The notes under the pieces are model-generated. The model was not told the origin of the DNA and did not search any database. It saw only the letters and a program-made list of their open reading frames with translations. Below are positions 1 to 11,463 of a stretch of 64,000 nucleotides of DNA, piece by piece. Source of the stretch: Aphrocallistes beatrix (Eukaryota > Porifera > Hexactinellida > Sceptrulophora > Aphrocallistidae); contig OY725489.1 in assembly GCA_963281255.1 (NCBI GenBank), positions 2,108,001 to 2,172,000 on the forward strand, written 5' to 3'. The position numbers and the translations under genes were made by a program. Numbering within the stretch: the stretch's first letter is position 1; every line of letters starts with the position of its first letter.

Positions 1-1673
1 AGTCTTAAGTTCGATCTTAAGTCGTATTCACTAAGAATGGTATTCACTAAGATTTAAGTTCGGTCTTAAGACCGAACTTAAGACCGAACTTTAAGCAACC
101 TAGGGAGGTGTCTTAAGTATTGTAATTGATTCGATTTTCACTAATTACTCCATAAATGTTGTTCAAACTTACTTCTGTCGAACATTGAATCTATCTTGAT
201 TGATATTAGACTTCAAATAAAATATTTTTAAAACATTTCTCTTATTGTGTGTAACATCGCAACATGTATCACATGCTATATTCGTGGCAAATTCTTCTTG
301 GATTTGTATGAATAAACAAACATACATTATTTGATCATATAATCATAGACTCATTCTAATATGCACAATTATAGAGACAGGCTTTATATATTGATTCACA
401 TGACTGATAATAATCACTTTGATCCTATTTTCCTATTTACAATGATTTTCCCAGCGTTTCAATCGATAATAGTCCCTCTGTTCTTCTATTAACTGCAGCT
501 GAGAATACAGCCATCTGTTGGAACAAAACTTCATGCTGTAATGGAAGTAAGTCTGCAGCCTTCAAGAGCTCGATCGAATCATCTTGCTCATCAACAGTTC
601 GCCTTCTCTCCCGACTTTTCTTTGATGCCTTATACGTTGTCTGGATTTCAATTTCTGGAGACTTTTTTCCTGATATCCTCTACAGCTCTGCCATGCCATG
701 CACTGAGTTGAGTTTGGCTGTAAAGTCTCTCCAGATTTGTTTCCTCCTTTTGTTTTTGTCAGCAGAATTTCCTGACCCTCTCAAAATCTCACCTGCTGAC
801 TCAATTTCATTAATGAGACTCACTCTTCTTCTCTGGTCCAATTTGCTTGCGGGATTTGTCCATTTTGGTTTGGTATTGTTAATGCAAGCACTCAGCAGCA
901 ATTTATATACACGGGAGGACGCCGACTTACCATAACCATTAATGACACCAATTATTTTCGTAACACCAAATGACGCAGAAATTTTAACGTCGATAGAGTT
1001 CAATTTATTGTTCTTCTCATATCCAGTGTTTATATTTTGTCTTAGAGAGGTTTTCATGTTACAATATACAAAGACACTTGTCGTCTATATGTTTTGTTCA
1101 ATATAATATTATGAATTCATGAGATACAACTTATGCTCTTTGATAGCTCTTCCTTTGATATTGACTAGTGTAGAATAATTATAGATTTCATAAATAAAAC
1201 ATTAAATTTCATAATAGAATTCAAAGTTAAAACAAAGATTTCACCACAGATATTGTAAGACTCACCAGCAGACATTCCAGGCTGTACAACTACATAGTAG
1301 ATAGAAGCTATGTCTTACAGGAGTGGGTTAATCAATCTTATTTGCTACTAATATTGACATTAATGGCCTCAATTTTGCTCAAAAAGAAGAAATATAGTTT
1401 ATTTTCACTAGATCAATAATAAATGACTACTTGCCATTACCAATATTATACTTCAGTTTTGTATTTGATTAGTATAATGCTATATTCTAATCATATTAAC
1501 CCTAACGTTATTTCTAAGTTCGATCTTAAGATCGATCTTAACTAAGATCGATCTTAAGATCGATCTTAATTCTTAGTGAATACCTCTAAGTTCGATCTTA
1601 AGATCGATCTTAACTAAGATCGATCTTAAGATTTAAGATCGATCTTAGTGCTTAAGATCTTAGTGAATACGGC
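1..1673. mobile_element. PIF/Harbinger-like element, right part (left end outside window)
   Basis: The ends are rich in CTTAAGATCGATCTTAAG-type palindromes (1-110 and 1510-1670). The right terminus reads TTAGTGAATACGG and is followed by CTGCAG. The same terminus, with a neighbouring CAG, recurs at 9838 and 26053, and closely related ends (GGGCCTTATTCACTAAG with CAG/CTG duplications) bound the complete MITE at 37548-37935. The interior carries a Myb/SANT-like gene on the minus strand, as expected for the second ORF of Harbinger elements. No DDE nuclease ORF is visible. The element interrupts a THAP-domain gene at about 1674. Confidence 0.55.
437..1057 (-). pseudogene. Myb/SANT-like DNA-binding protein (Harbinger accessory type), one in-frame stop
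   Basis: The 125-codon 5' part contains a basic tryptophan-containing segment (KWTNPASKLDQRRR, then KRRKQIWRDFTAKLN) like the Myb/SANT or MADF-type DNA-binding proteins encoded by PIF/Harbinger transposons. An in-frame TAG at 677-679 interrupts the frame. The same frame then runs on to a TAA at 437 and includes ADLLPLQHEVLFQQMAVFSA, which closely resembles the C-terminus of the second Myb-like pseudogene near 39.2 kb. In the family this protein helps carry the transposase to the nucleus and to the element ends. It lies inside the Harbinger-like element that ends at 1673. The stop could be a sequencing error, but with no other sign of activity I treat the gene as dead. Confidence 0.55.
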
Positions 1674-1923
1674 TGCAGATTTTCTTGGAACTTTCTTCAC
1701 TGTGCAGTCACCCTGGGGAATATCAAAGCGAAGTAGTATATCTTCATCACAGAAATGTCTCGTACAGATGAAGACTCGGAAATTTACGAGCATCATTTCT
1801 TGAAGAAACCTTCGCCATTCATCTTGCATTTCCTTGGACCAATGATAAACATTTCAAACCTGGAACGTAATCAATGCCGTCGTAATTGGAGCAGCATTTC
1901 GCTACATTACATCTATTTGGCAT
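1674..1923 (-). pseudogene. THAP zinc-finger domain, frameshifted and cut by a transposon
   Basis: Reading the minus strand from the ATG at 1923, the start MPNRCNVAKCCSNY matches a THAP domain start (C-x4-C), followed by a GLKC segment. The frame then shifts near 1845. In the next frame come EWRRFLQ, the FICTRHF motif (the second C-x2-H zinc pair) and VKKVPRKSA. THAP domains are C2CH DNA-binding modules found in P-element transposases and animal THAP proteins. The coding sequence ends exactly where the Harbinger-like right end begins, after codons for KSA. A P-type transposase body lies at 57.4-58.9 kb, so this may be the N-terminus of a related element. Confidence 0.65.
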
Positions 1924-2209
1924 ATTTCTAAGAAAAATGTACATGTGGATGAAAATTTTGGAAATTAGGAAGACAATGTATAATATTGTAAGTAATACAA
2001 TATAAACTATCAACAATGCTTATACTACGTATATACAGTGCATTTTATCACAGTACATTTATTTCAAACATTATGGTTTGCTTAATAAATACACCACAAA
2101 TAATCCGTTGTGAAGTAAAATTCGCACCGTCAATAGGCTATAGTTACGTAGGCTGTGTTAATGATATTATTGCTGATTTACCAAAATTTTCCCTTTCTTA
2201 TTGTTTTGA

Positions 2210-2450
2210 TAGACTATCTATGATTCGATTTGGAAGCATCTGTTTTCTTGCCATATCCTAAATTTTAATGAGCGGTCAGGGTCTACCATTAGGATGTGCT
2301 AACGAAAAAAAAAGCAGACTTTGAAACAATGTAACTCAAAAGCTAGAAATTTGGATCAAAGGCGATTTGGGATTCGTTTTTTCTAGAAAGAAATAAGTTC
2401 CCACGCTTAACATCGCTTATAGCTCATTTTTTAGCAGGCGGTATACTTAA
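2210..2450. repeat. Right end of the TTAA-flanked repeat, second copy
   Basis: This is a diverged copy of 19680-19951. Shared blocks include GATTCGATTT, TCTACCATTA, CGCTTAACATC and GCTTATAGCTC or its variants. It ends in GGCGGTATAC followed by TTAA, the counterpart of GGCGGTATCC-TTAA at 19941-19951. No left end is present nearby. Confidence 0.55.
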
Positions 2451-3340
2451 GATCGATCCTAAGGCTTAAGATCGGTCTTAGTGCTCAAGATTAGCCTTTG
2501 TTATGGGCAATTCGTTTTATCGAAAATCAGCCAAAAGTCCTTTTTTATCATTTTTAGATCCCTAATTGAGTTCTAAACATTAATCTCGATTTTAGAATTT
2601 CAATGCCAATATTTTGCTACTTAGAGCCACTTGTATCACATGGTGGCACTCTAAAAAGACACAGTTTTGAATCAAATGTCCCATTTCCATAATTTATTTT
2701 AACCATGCCAGATCATCATTTTAATTAATGCTGAATTCGCGCTCACACTAAATTTCCAGCCATTTGATATCTATATTGGACACATTTGGAGATTATTTTG
2801 GCTCTGGGTTCCTACTAACGGCAAGGAACGTGAAAAAATCATGGCCATTGCTAGGCACGGGCACCCAAAAGATTTTCCAGATATCGTCAATATATATATC
2901 AAAACGCTAGAAATTCAATTCTAGTCACGAAATCAAATTAAAAAGATAATATGGCATGTATGGAAGAAGTTATAAATATGGGATTCCGGCGGATACTATT
3001 GGATGCGGTTATTTTTGGTGCCCAGTCATGACTGACCAGTTTTTAAAAATTAAAAACTGACAAATTTGATGATTTTTCGAGTGATATTAATAATAACGGT
3101 AAGACACACTTATCGAGATATGTTATCTGCCTTATAATTAATTATTCTGAGAGCCCAGGCACCCAAAAGGTGTCTGGGCAGCTGCCAGACACTATGTGTC
3201 CGCCAGTTGAGCAGCGCAAGCAAGCAAGCAAATGGCGTTTGTAACATAACTTTTTGTAAATTGAAAATAGATGAGAAAACTCAATGATTTGGTAGATTTT
3301 TGATATCCTCACTATTAAAACTCGATCAATATACTATATA
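2451..3340. other. No gene seen; ends in family A-like debris
   Basis: Short Harbinger-like CTTAAGATCGATC motifs occur at 2447-2495. The stretch 2940-3250 carries worn family A blocks (CACCCAAAAGGTGTCTGGGCAGCTGCCAGACAC, broken by changes, then GCGCAAGCAAGC). A TA microsatellite lies at 3334-3356. I see no ORF or splice pattern worth calling. Confidence 0.4.
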
Positions 3341-3356
3341 TATATATATATATATA

Positions 3357-3945
3357 CAGGGTGTCTCAAAAGTTCTGCAACAAATGTTGCTGATGTATTA
3401 TACATAGACAAATAGATCGAATATCCGGTACCTCTTTTTAATCAAAAATAGGGAGGATTATCTTAATTATTTTGCATTCCCAATGGCCTGCTTTTCTCAA
3501 TTTATTTGCAATGATGGATTATATATATTGTTGTCTCATAAAGAATATTTTTTATCTCAATAAAAAAACTCATATCCATGGTACTTTTTACGGCTATACT
3601 TAAAAATACTCGATCTTATCGAATATTTCTGTTGCATAAATCAAAAGTAATAATATTATATTAGTATTATGAATCAATTACAGAATATAGAAGTGATTAA
3701 TGTAATATTTCATCAGAAAAATTGAGATCTTCAAACTTGACACTTTTGAGTTCCAAATTTTGTAGTCAATGGTATGTAATCATTTAAAATTTTATAAGAA
3801 ATGTCTTTTGCGTAATGAGTTGAGCTCATTTCTATGCAAGAAGGGTGCTAGATTTCATTTATGGAGGCTAATTTGGACTAAAACCAAGTGATCTTAGTCA
3901 AATTAACAAAGTAAAATTGGTTGTTGCAGAACTTTTGAGACACCC
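3357..3945. mobile_element. Tc1/mariner-type MITE
   Basis: The inverted ends are CAGGGTGTCTCAAAAGTTCT at the left and its near-exact complement at the right, about 27 bp in all. They sit in TA-repeat DNA, as expected for TA-targeted IS630-Tc1-mariner elements. About 590 bp long with no transposase reading frame. A related terminus (CAGGGTGTCTCAAAATTATT) bounds the Tc1 element at 30302-31312. Confidence 0.7.
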
Positions 3946-4547
3946 TATATATATATATATATATATACTCCCCGGACAAAAGTCTTCGTATACCTCATAA
4001 TTTTCCATCCAAATTGTTACAGTACTAATCAATTTATGAAATCAAAAAATATAATCAAGAAACAGAAATATTAAATCTAACTTCTCCTTTAAGATCAATT
4101 AGTTTCAGCATTTGCTACCAATTGTACATATCACGAGTTTTCACCATTGTATATGTTGTCATTTGAAATTGTATAACCTTGTGGGAATGTCATCGAGTTG
4201 AATGATTGTAAATTGAGCAATTTAAATGTGGAGAATTCGAATTTAAAGTTAAATTAAGGGTATCTCTTACAAATTAAGGGCCCTTGACCCGCTAAATATA
4301 TTACTAGTATTATAACTATTTTCCCATAGTTAGACTTCCACAATAGCCATTTTACTTTTTATATTTTAAGGCGTTTAATTATGGATTTTAAGGCGAGTAT
4401 CTTAAATAAATATCTCTGAAAATTAATACAGATCGATATCAGTGAAGTTTTAAATAATATAATGACAGTGACTCTCAAAATCCTTCACTAATTACCAATT
4501 GCAGCCAAGATATCAAGATATCCTAAAAATCCGGAGATCCGACTATT
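3946..4547. other. No gene seen
   Basis: The region starts with a TA run and a single CCCCGGACAAAAGTCTTCGTATACC, which looks like an isolated Tc1 terminal repeat (compare the end at 59389). The rest has no supported feature. Confidence 0.3.
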
Positions 4548-4825
4548 TAATGAACCTGTGTATAGCGGTCACCTGCTCAACGCAGCCAACGGCCACCCGT
4601 TTGTAGTCCCGTACTGATCCTAAAACTGTGTATAACGGCCATCACATTTTTCACATTTTTATGTGTTTATTAGGACCATTTACGAAAGATAAACAAAGTT
4701 TCATGTTATAACTTCAAGTAAATGATTTCTAAAAACCTGATTTTTTTGCACTACGTTGATACCTTTTGGGGATTATATATATGCAGTGGAACCTGTATAT
4801 AACGGACACCCAAGGGACTGGACGA
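4548..4825. repeat. Pogo/Tigger-like MITE remnant
   Basis: Blocks such as TGTATAGCGGTCACCTGCTC, GTTTGTAGTCCC and GTGTATAACGGCCATCAC are shared with 23380-23620. At 4782 a second terminus, CAGTGGAACCTGTATATAAC, begins. This type of end is typical of pogo/Tigger elements. No transposase is present. Confidence 0.5.
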
Positions 4826-5330
4826 AATTGACCGTTAGCGCTGCGCGGCTGGCGGACACTTTGTATCCGCCGGAGGCTCCCTTCGGTCGCCTGGGGGTGA
4901 CATTGGTTAATTATAAGGAAGATATCTCAAAATATGTCAATCTTAGTTTTAAAATCGATATCACTCGAAAAATCACCAAATTTGTCAATTTTAAAATTTT
5001 TGATGCGTAATGATGACGTCATAACAGAGTGATGAGTCATCATTTTTTGATGATAGTTGCATCATAGTATGTGAGGCGTGTTAGTATACACATTCTATTA
5101 AAATGTAATCCTTCTTTCTCCTATAATAGCTGAGTTATGCCTGAATAACTGTTTTGTTTAACTTTTAAAAATGTGACAATGACGTCATAATTCCATGATG
5201 AGTCGACATTTTGCTCTGAACTCAGAACTTACTGGAGCCATACCCAAAATACTCCCACATGCCAAAAATCAGCTTTCTGCGCCCGGCAGTTTCTTCAATC
5301 AATTCGTTACAGATATATATATGTATATAT
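4826..5330 (+). repeat. Family A repeat copy
   Basis: Family A is the commonest repeat in this window, here defined by shared sequence. It has a GC-rich cap (GCGCGGCTGGCGGACAC with its complement GTGTCCGCCGGAGGC), then ATCGATATCACTCGAAAAATC, two TGACGTCA boxes, GAGCTCAGAAC, and a tail ending in CAATTCGTTACAG next to TA runs. This copy runs cap to tail and is followed by the linker ATTAATCGAGTTTTAATAGT. Confidence 0.75.
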
Positions 5331-5802
5331 ATTAATCGAGTTTTAATAGTAAGGATTTATTATTTTTGGCTTTTCCTATAACAGCGATCTTTTGACTTTC
5401 TTAACCCATTTTCTTTATTTGTAGCGCATATTTAAATCGCTGAATTATCTGTAAAACTGAATTAATAATTGAATTAACTCCGGTAATACAACCTTTTAGA
5501 AAATTTTCCAATTCGTTAAAAGAGGGGTAATCTATTAAATGAACAGACAGCATTTTGAAATAGGAAAATAAGTAAAATTCATACTGAAATCCTCAATAAC
5601 ATTTTTCAGTAATATCGGCAATATATTTTTATTGTTAATATGTCGGTTCATTGTCTGAAAAAGAAGTGCCAAAAAACGGTGTAAAACATTTTTGGTAATT
5701 CAGGAATGAAATCACTAAGTTAGAAAATCTCGAAAATCAAGTGGTCCTACGTTCATCGGCTAATGATATGGAACAACTCTTGAAATTTTCAAACCCCTAT
5801 AT
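5331..5802. other. No gene seen
   Basis: AT-rich sequence after a family A linker. No ORF, repeat match or splice pattern that I can support. Confidence 0.3.
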
Positions 5803-5809
5803 CTCAAAC

Positions 5810-6876
5810 CATAGCCTACTATAATAAGGCCTAAGAGTAACTCGCAAATTTGGCACTAGGGATGCAGTAGAAGATGGTTGAAGAAATACATGAGCTGCCT
5901 TAAATCATTAACAAAGCACAATAGAGCTTAGGAATGTACTACCAGCATATATAAATATGGTGTCAAAGCACCCATATCCGTTGTTAAAATTTAGATTAGT
6001 CATCAAAAGATTGCGCAACATATTTGGGTCAAATTTAGTGATTTTCAGAAGTCGTTTAAGGGCACTTCTAAGTGTTTTTATTATAAAGTTTTTCTGAGAA
6101 GTGAATGTGTTAATACGAAAAATTTGGAATTTTTTCATGGAATGTTCTTGCATTCCAGTGTTGCTATGGAAACGTGTTTTGGTCAGTTGGGGCTATATCT
6201 TGAAAACGGCGATAGCTAGATATCTTGAAAACGGCGATAGCTTAATCCCATTCGATAGCAAATAGGCTACTTCCTATTCAGCTTTAATACAATTTCTATG
6301 TCTTAATTGAATAATTTACGAGTTATTAGACTTTTATCATATTGGTCACATTTGGTAATTTGTCGAATATCTCGTAAACCATTGAATTTAGACACATAAA
6401 TTGTATTATAGCTAAATAGGAAGTAGCCTATTTGCTATCGAATGGGGTTAAATTTGAATGTCTAACTATCGCCGTTTTCAAGATATAGCCCCAACTGACC
6501 AAAACACGTTTCCATAGCAACACTGGAATGTAAGAACATTCCATGAAAAAATTCCAAATTTTTAGTATTAACACATTCACTTCTCAGTTCTATGCGAAAA
6601 ACCTTTTAATAAAAACACTTTGAAGTGCCCTTAAACGGCCTGTGAAAATCACTAAATTTGACCCAAATATAACCTGTTGCGCAATCATTTGATGGCTAAT
6701 CTAAATTTTAACAACGGATATGGGTACTTTGACACCATATTTATATATGCTGGTAATACATTCCCAAGCTCTATTGTGCTTTGTTAATGATTTAAGGCAG
6801 CTCATGTATTTCTTCATTCATCTTCTACCGCATCCCTGGTAAAGTTACTCTTAGGCCTTATATATAGTAGGCTATG
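5810..6876. mobile_element. Foldback element with CATAGC ends and 7-bp target duplication (P-like)
   Basis: The ends are CATAGCCTACTATAATAAGG and its complement (CCTTATATATAGTAGGCTATG, one step diverged). The flanks are a 7-bp direct repeat, CTCAAAC (5803-5809 and 6877-6883). The arms are inverted over roughly 450 bp: GCATATATAAATATGGTGTC and GAAACGTGTTTTGGTCAGTT each recur in complement. No coding capacity. Two other elements share the CATAGC start and 7-bp duplication (50582-52585 and 55047-57169). An endless copy of the arms lies at 60700-61375. Confidence 0.75.
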
Positions 6877-7084
6877 CTCAAACCAATTTTGACTTTTTAT
6901 TTTTTAAAGACGGTCAATTTTAAAATTTTATAGTCCCGAGATATAGAGTTTTTAAGTTTAGATGTTAATTCCCATATTTTAAAATTTTCCTTGTCCTCTG
7001 AATATAATGACGTCATCATGACCCTATATATTATAAATATTTGTTATATATTATAAATATTTGTTACTGATATTTTTTAGCTTT

Positions 7085-7960
7085 TTTAAATATCAACTTC
7101 AAGTCATATGTCTCAGGTCTCAAAGCGTAAACACAGGCAATCTTTTGGATAGAAAGAAACATTCAGTTGCTGAAGTTAGTCAAATAGTAGGTAATAACCA
7201 AGTAGGACTGTCTAGAACATTATTCCCAGACTAAAACATGATATTTCAATTTATCACCAGCCGGGTTGTGGTAGAGCAGCAAAACTTCTCCCACAATTAC
7301 TAAAATCTGTGGCAAAATCATTAAGTTTAAATCCATCAACTTCAATACGCACTCTGAGTATAAAAGCTCCCATTAATGTCTAATACAAAATTCATTGGTG
7401 TCTTCAAAGTTTGGACTATTCTAAGCCATATCCCGTTAAGGTTCAGATGTTATCTGAAAGAAAGTTACCTCTTTAGGATCGAGTGGGCATGAAAAATATG
7501 ATATACACACCCAAAAAGTTCATATTTCGGCAGCCTTTTCATCCTTTGTAACGTTCCCTCTGTGTATTTTTACACAAAACCTGGAATTTTTGTTTATAAA
7601 GATTCTCGAAGTCCGTTAAATTGCACAAGCAAAAATGTTCCTTAAGAATGAATGGTTTTCGTGATGGACAATGGTCCAAAGCACAGTGCGAAAAAGACGA
7701 AGGTTTGGATTGAGGAAAACATAGAAGGAAAAGGTTGGAGTGGCCTATTCAGAGCCCTGACATCAATCCAATTGAGAATCTTTTCGGATGGATTAAAGAT
7801 GAACTTTCAATCAGAATCCAAAGAATCTTACATTGCTAAAAGAAGAACCGTTAAGATATTTAAGAATTTATTTGGACGGGTATTGACAGTTATTTTCTGA
7901 ACCCATCCAGGTCTTCCATTCCGAAGAGGTGCCAAATGATTATAGTTAAGAATGGGTATA
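7085..7960 (+). pseudogene. Tc1-like transposase, decayed
   Basis: Fragments in several frames follow the order of a Tc1 transposase. The clearest is 7652-7850, with the second catalytic aspartate in VMDNGPKHSAKKTKVW and, in a shifted frame, WPIQSPDINPIENLFGWIK with the glutamate. Upstream frames contain stops, and the first DE(S/C)-type aspartate is not recognisable. The full family protein is about 340 residues. No terminal repeats could be assigned. Confidence 0.65.
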
Positions 7961-8133
7961 CAATAGAAAATTAATACTGTATATTAAAGAAATGTATTGA
8001 CGTCATATTTTGACTATTTGCAATAAATTTCGAAAAAATGTCAGTCGACAGGCCGATAGTGCAGTTCCAGGAAGTGACTCAAAGGAACATTAAATGTGAA
8101 TATCTGAATACATCAGGAGGCACTTATTTTAGG

Positions 8134-8804
8134 CAGGGTTGGCAGGTTTTGTCCACTTGGACAAAACCTAGTGGTTTTAACCAGGTTAAAACCGTCCTGT
8201 CCAAAACCTCTTGGGTGGACAAAACTGGACAAAACCTGGACAAAACTTGGACAAAACCTGGACAAAACCTGGACAAAACTTGGACAAAACCTGGACTAAA
8301 CTTGGACAAAACCTATCATTATAACTTATAATGATAAAGCAAAACGATTCAGACTATATTTTCAAACTCACAGGTTATGTCCAAGTTTTGTCCAAGTTTT
8401 GTGCAGGTTTTGTGCAGGTTTTGTCCAGGTTATGTCCAAGTTTTGTCCAGGTTTTGTCCAGGTTTTGTCCAAGTTTTGTCCAAGTTTTGCCAGGTTTTGT
8501 CCAGGTTATATCCAAGTTTTGTCCAGGTTATATCCAAGTTTTGTCCAGGTTTTGTCCAAGTGTTGTTCGTATCTTCCATGATAAATCGAATACAAAATAT
8601 AGTTATGGTAATAAACAGGAGTCAGCAAGAAAATCCATTCATTGTCCTCGCTCTCTTTCCATCCTGAACTGTTTCGTACCCACTGCAATGATTTACAGTT
8701 TCAATTAGGTTTTGTCCAGTTTTGTCCGGTTTTAACCGGTTAAAACCAGGTTTTGTCCACTGTCCTGTCCAAAACCTGTTTTGGACGGACAAAACCCAAC
8801 CCTG
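8134..8804. mobile_element. hAT-like MITE made of GTTTTGTCCA units
   Basis: The ends are CAGGGTTGGCAGGTTTTGTC and a complement ending CCAACCCTG, the CAGGG-type start typical of hAT elements. The left arm repeats GGACAAAACCT and the right arm repeats its complement AGGTTTTGTCC more than a dozen times. Both arms also carry GGTTTTAACC-type palindromes, so the whole folds on itself. No exact 8-bp duplication is visible (ATTTTAGG against AAATTTTT). The apparent 60-125 codon ORFs here are only translations of the repeat. Confidence 0.65.
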
Positions 8805-9050
8805 AAATTTTTTAGGACATTTTTCAATAGGTGTGAAAATATGCATATAATCCTATGTAGAGATCTTGCTTATACGAGTATCTTTAAATAAAGCCTTGCA
8901 GTGGTATTTATAAAACCGGAATTATTTATAAAACCGGAAGTGGTGAGATTTCAAATGTTGATGGTGCACATCTACACCATAAAGAGATCCTACATGCGAA
9001 ATTTGGTAAAACCGGACTGCTAGATTTTCGCAGTAGCTCGACGCGTATGG

Positions 9051-9102
9051 ACATACATACATACATACATACATACATACATACATACATACATACATAC
9101 AC
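9051..9102. repeat. ACAT tetranucleotide microsatellite
   Basis: About twelve tandem ACAT units directly beside the left end of the foldback at 9103. Confidence 0.95.
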
Positions 9103-9755
9103 TATCATACCTAGTGATTACCCAGCAAACTTATTCTTTATCTCAGTATTTGTCAAAGTTTCAACCACATTTTTCTATGATATAGCAATGTTTTCTTCTA
9201 TACCACTGAATTTTGTTATAGAAATATCTAAGCATATATATATATATCTTGTAGTTGTGCAATTCTTTTTTTTCTATGTATTTAGCAAGATATAGATTCT
9301 GAAAGTCAGAATTAGGGGTGTGATTGAGGCCCGCAGAGAATAACAAAGTAAAAGTGGAATTTAGCCCATACAATTCATAATTTTAAACTTAACTTGTTTA
9401 AAGTCATGGTTAACTAATAATTAATGCTATTCATGGGTAAGGACCACAAATACAATTATCTTTTTCTCAAAATTTACTCAAGAATTTTGATTTTTATAGG
9501 ATAATCACTGGCACATCCCTAATTCTGACTTTCAGAGCCTACATCTTTCCGGATTCATTGAACAAATACTCAAGAATTGCACAACTACAAGATATACAAG
9601 TATATATGCTTATATATTTCTATAACTAAATTGAGCGGTAATAGAATAAAATATTACCATACCATAGCAAACTGTGGTTGGATTTTGACAAAAAATAAGA
9701 CAAAGAACGAGTTTGCATTCTAGAAAAGATGCTGGGTAATTACATGGTATGATAG
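9103..9755. mobile_element. Foldback MITE with roughly 215-bp inverted arms
   Basis: The left arm starts CTATCATACCTAGTGATTAC and the right arm ends with its diverged complement. Further matched blocks are TTGTAGTTGTGCAATTCTT and TCTGAAAGTCAGAATTAGGG against complements near 9505-9590. There is a unique centre of about 150 bp. Superfamily uncertain, no ORF. Confidence 0.6.
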
Positions 9756-9837
9756 TCTGACTCAAAACTATGTATAAATAGTAAGAAAATGCATACATGA
9801 GAAAATACTGAAATTATAATACTCTTTCCAAGAACAG

Positions 9838-9935
9838 CGGCCGTATTCACTAAGAACTTAAGATCGATCTTAGTGCTTAAGTCTTAAGTTCGATCTTAAG
9901 TCGTATCCACTAAGATTTAAGTTCGATCTTAAGAA
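9838..9935. repeat. Isolated Harbinger-like left end
   Basis: CAG followed by CGGCCGTATTCACTAAGAAC, then CTTAAGATCGATCTTAG-type palindromes, matches the terminus at 1640-1673 in opposite orientation. No partner end is nearby. Confidence 0.5.
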
Positions 9936-10225
9936 CCCCTTTAGGGATCTAAAAATGAATAAAAAGGTCTTTTTGCAAATTTTAGATAAAAAACAAAATG
10001 CCCATTGGAAAGGCCAACCTTAACTGTGCACAATTGCACTCTGGGAATCATCGCCCATGATAATTTGCACTTTTGACCAAAATGAAATAACAATGTGCTA
10101 TATTTCGTTGCTTTTTGAGGCCATTACTCACTACATGTCATTAGACGATTTAGTTAGATTACAGGTTGAGAAGGCTGCCTGTAATTGCGCATTTGTTTAT
10201 TCTTATATTTGATTTTTAGTGTTGA

Positions 10226-11236
10226 ATGGAATTTTTCCTGAATAAAATTTACCTTTTACAGAGGAAACTTAGAATTTTATTACGATTACCAGCAAATTGT
10301 TGTAATTGTTTCCTATTTCTTGCTCCGAAATCATCAGAAATTGAAGATATACTCCTGACTCTTGTTCTTGCATATTCTAATTTTCTTTTGAATTCTATTA
10401 ATTTTAAAAATGTTCACGCATATTTTATACCAATTATTACTTGTAGTCAAAATGAACTTTCATCTAAAAGATTTACATGGGACTTTCTTGAATTTCTTAA
10501 GATATATCCTCGAAACTTGATTTATTTAGATTGTTTATCAGAGCAAGAAGGATTCAATCAATTCATAAGTCCTTGTATATGTACACTTCATAAGAAAGTA
10601 AATCATTCTTGGGAAATTTTAACTCAGTCAAAAGAAATAATTAGTACAATGGATCTATCATCTTTAGGTGACGAGTTTACTAACATGTGCTTCAAATTCA
10701 ATTTGCCTTATGATGAATTATTGTACAATATTATTGTTTCTCTCCAGAAAAACAGGACTCAAGTTGATACTTTGACACATAATGCTAAGTTTATTTCTCA
10801 TTGTTTTGAACATAACACATATTCTGATAAATTTGTGTGCAACGAACATATTAGAAAGTTTAAGGAACTCTCTATAAGTAATGATTCGAATGAAATAACA
10901 CTTGTTGATATCGAATCTTTTAATTTTGGTGATTTACATGTATTCTATAGTTGTGTTTTTCCATATCCTTATTTCAGCAATCGAGTGGATATTATCAACA
11001 AAGTTTTGCACCATTTTATATACAAATATTTTGATGTATTTATTGGAATTATTCCACTCACAAAGGAAAAGGAGATTTGCAATGATATTATTTTTATTCT
11101 AAAGATAATCGAGGATCAAGATTTTATAATTCGGATTATTTTATTGCATCTTATTTATGTACATTCTGAGTTGTGTTTGGAAGCTGTTGAATTAGATTGT
11201 TCTAAAATACAATGTGATGACATAATCCTCATACAG
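10226..11236 (+). CDS. Uncharacterised protein, 337-codon exon ending in a splice donor
   Basis: This is the longest uninterrupted ORF in the window. The ATG is preceded in frame by TGA and sits six bases after a TTTTTAGT acceptor-like string. Codon use is AT-rich but the frame is clean for more than 1 kb, far longer than chance in such DNA. The protein is leucine-, isoleucine- and phenylalanine-rich with scattered cysteines (CCNCF at about residue 24, then CICTLHKK near 119), and reads as mostly helical. It has no motif I recognise, no clear signal peptide and no zinc-finger spacing. At 11236 the frame meets CAG|GTAATT, a good donor, and a TTTTTTCAG acceptor follows at 11325. Joined in phase 0, the next exon begins with a TGA stop. 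Without splicing the ORF runs two codons past a valine to TAA at 11248. It is flanked by transposons, so it could be a host gene or an unknown element's gene. Confidence 0.55.
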
Positions 11237-11463
11237 GTAATTTTTTAAAGAATTAAGTTTGTCCTTTTCTAAAACAACTATTTTTTACTTTGATTTGCGA
11301 ATTCCAAATTTATTTGTTTTTTCAGTGAAGATTTGAATCGCGCAGTTCTGCAAAATTGCATTAGTATCTCAAAAATAATTTCAAAAATTTCTTTTTGAAA
11401 TTGGTTAACTTTAAAAAATACCCTTTAGAAATATACCAAATGTTTTTATTAGACGGTGATCTA

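Noticed and set aside
8038..8846. Several 60-125 codon ORFs with repeating FVQVLS peptides on both strands
   Set aside because: They only read the GTTTTGTCCA array of the hAT-like element and are open in several frames at once.
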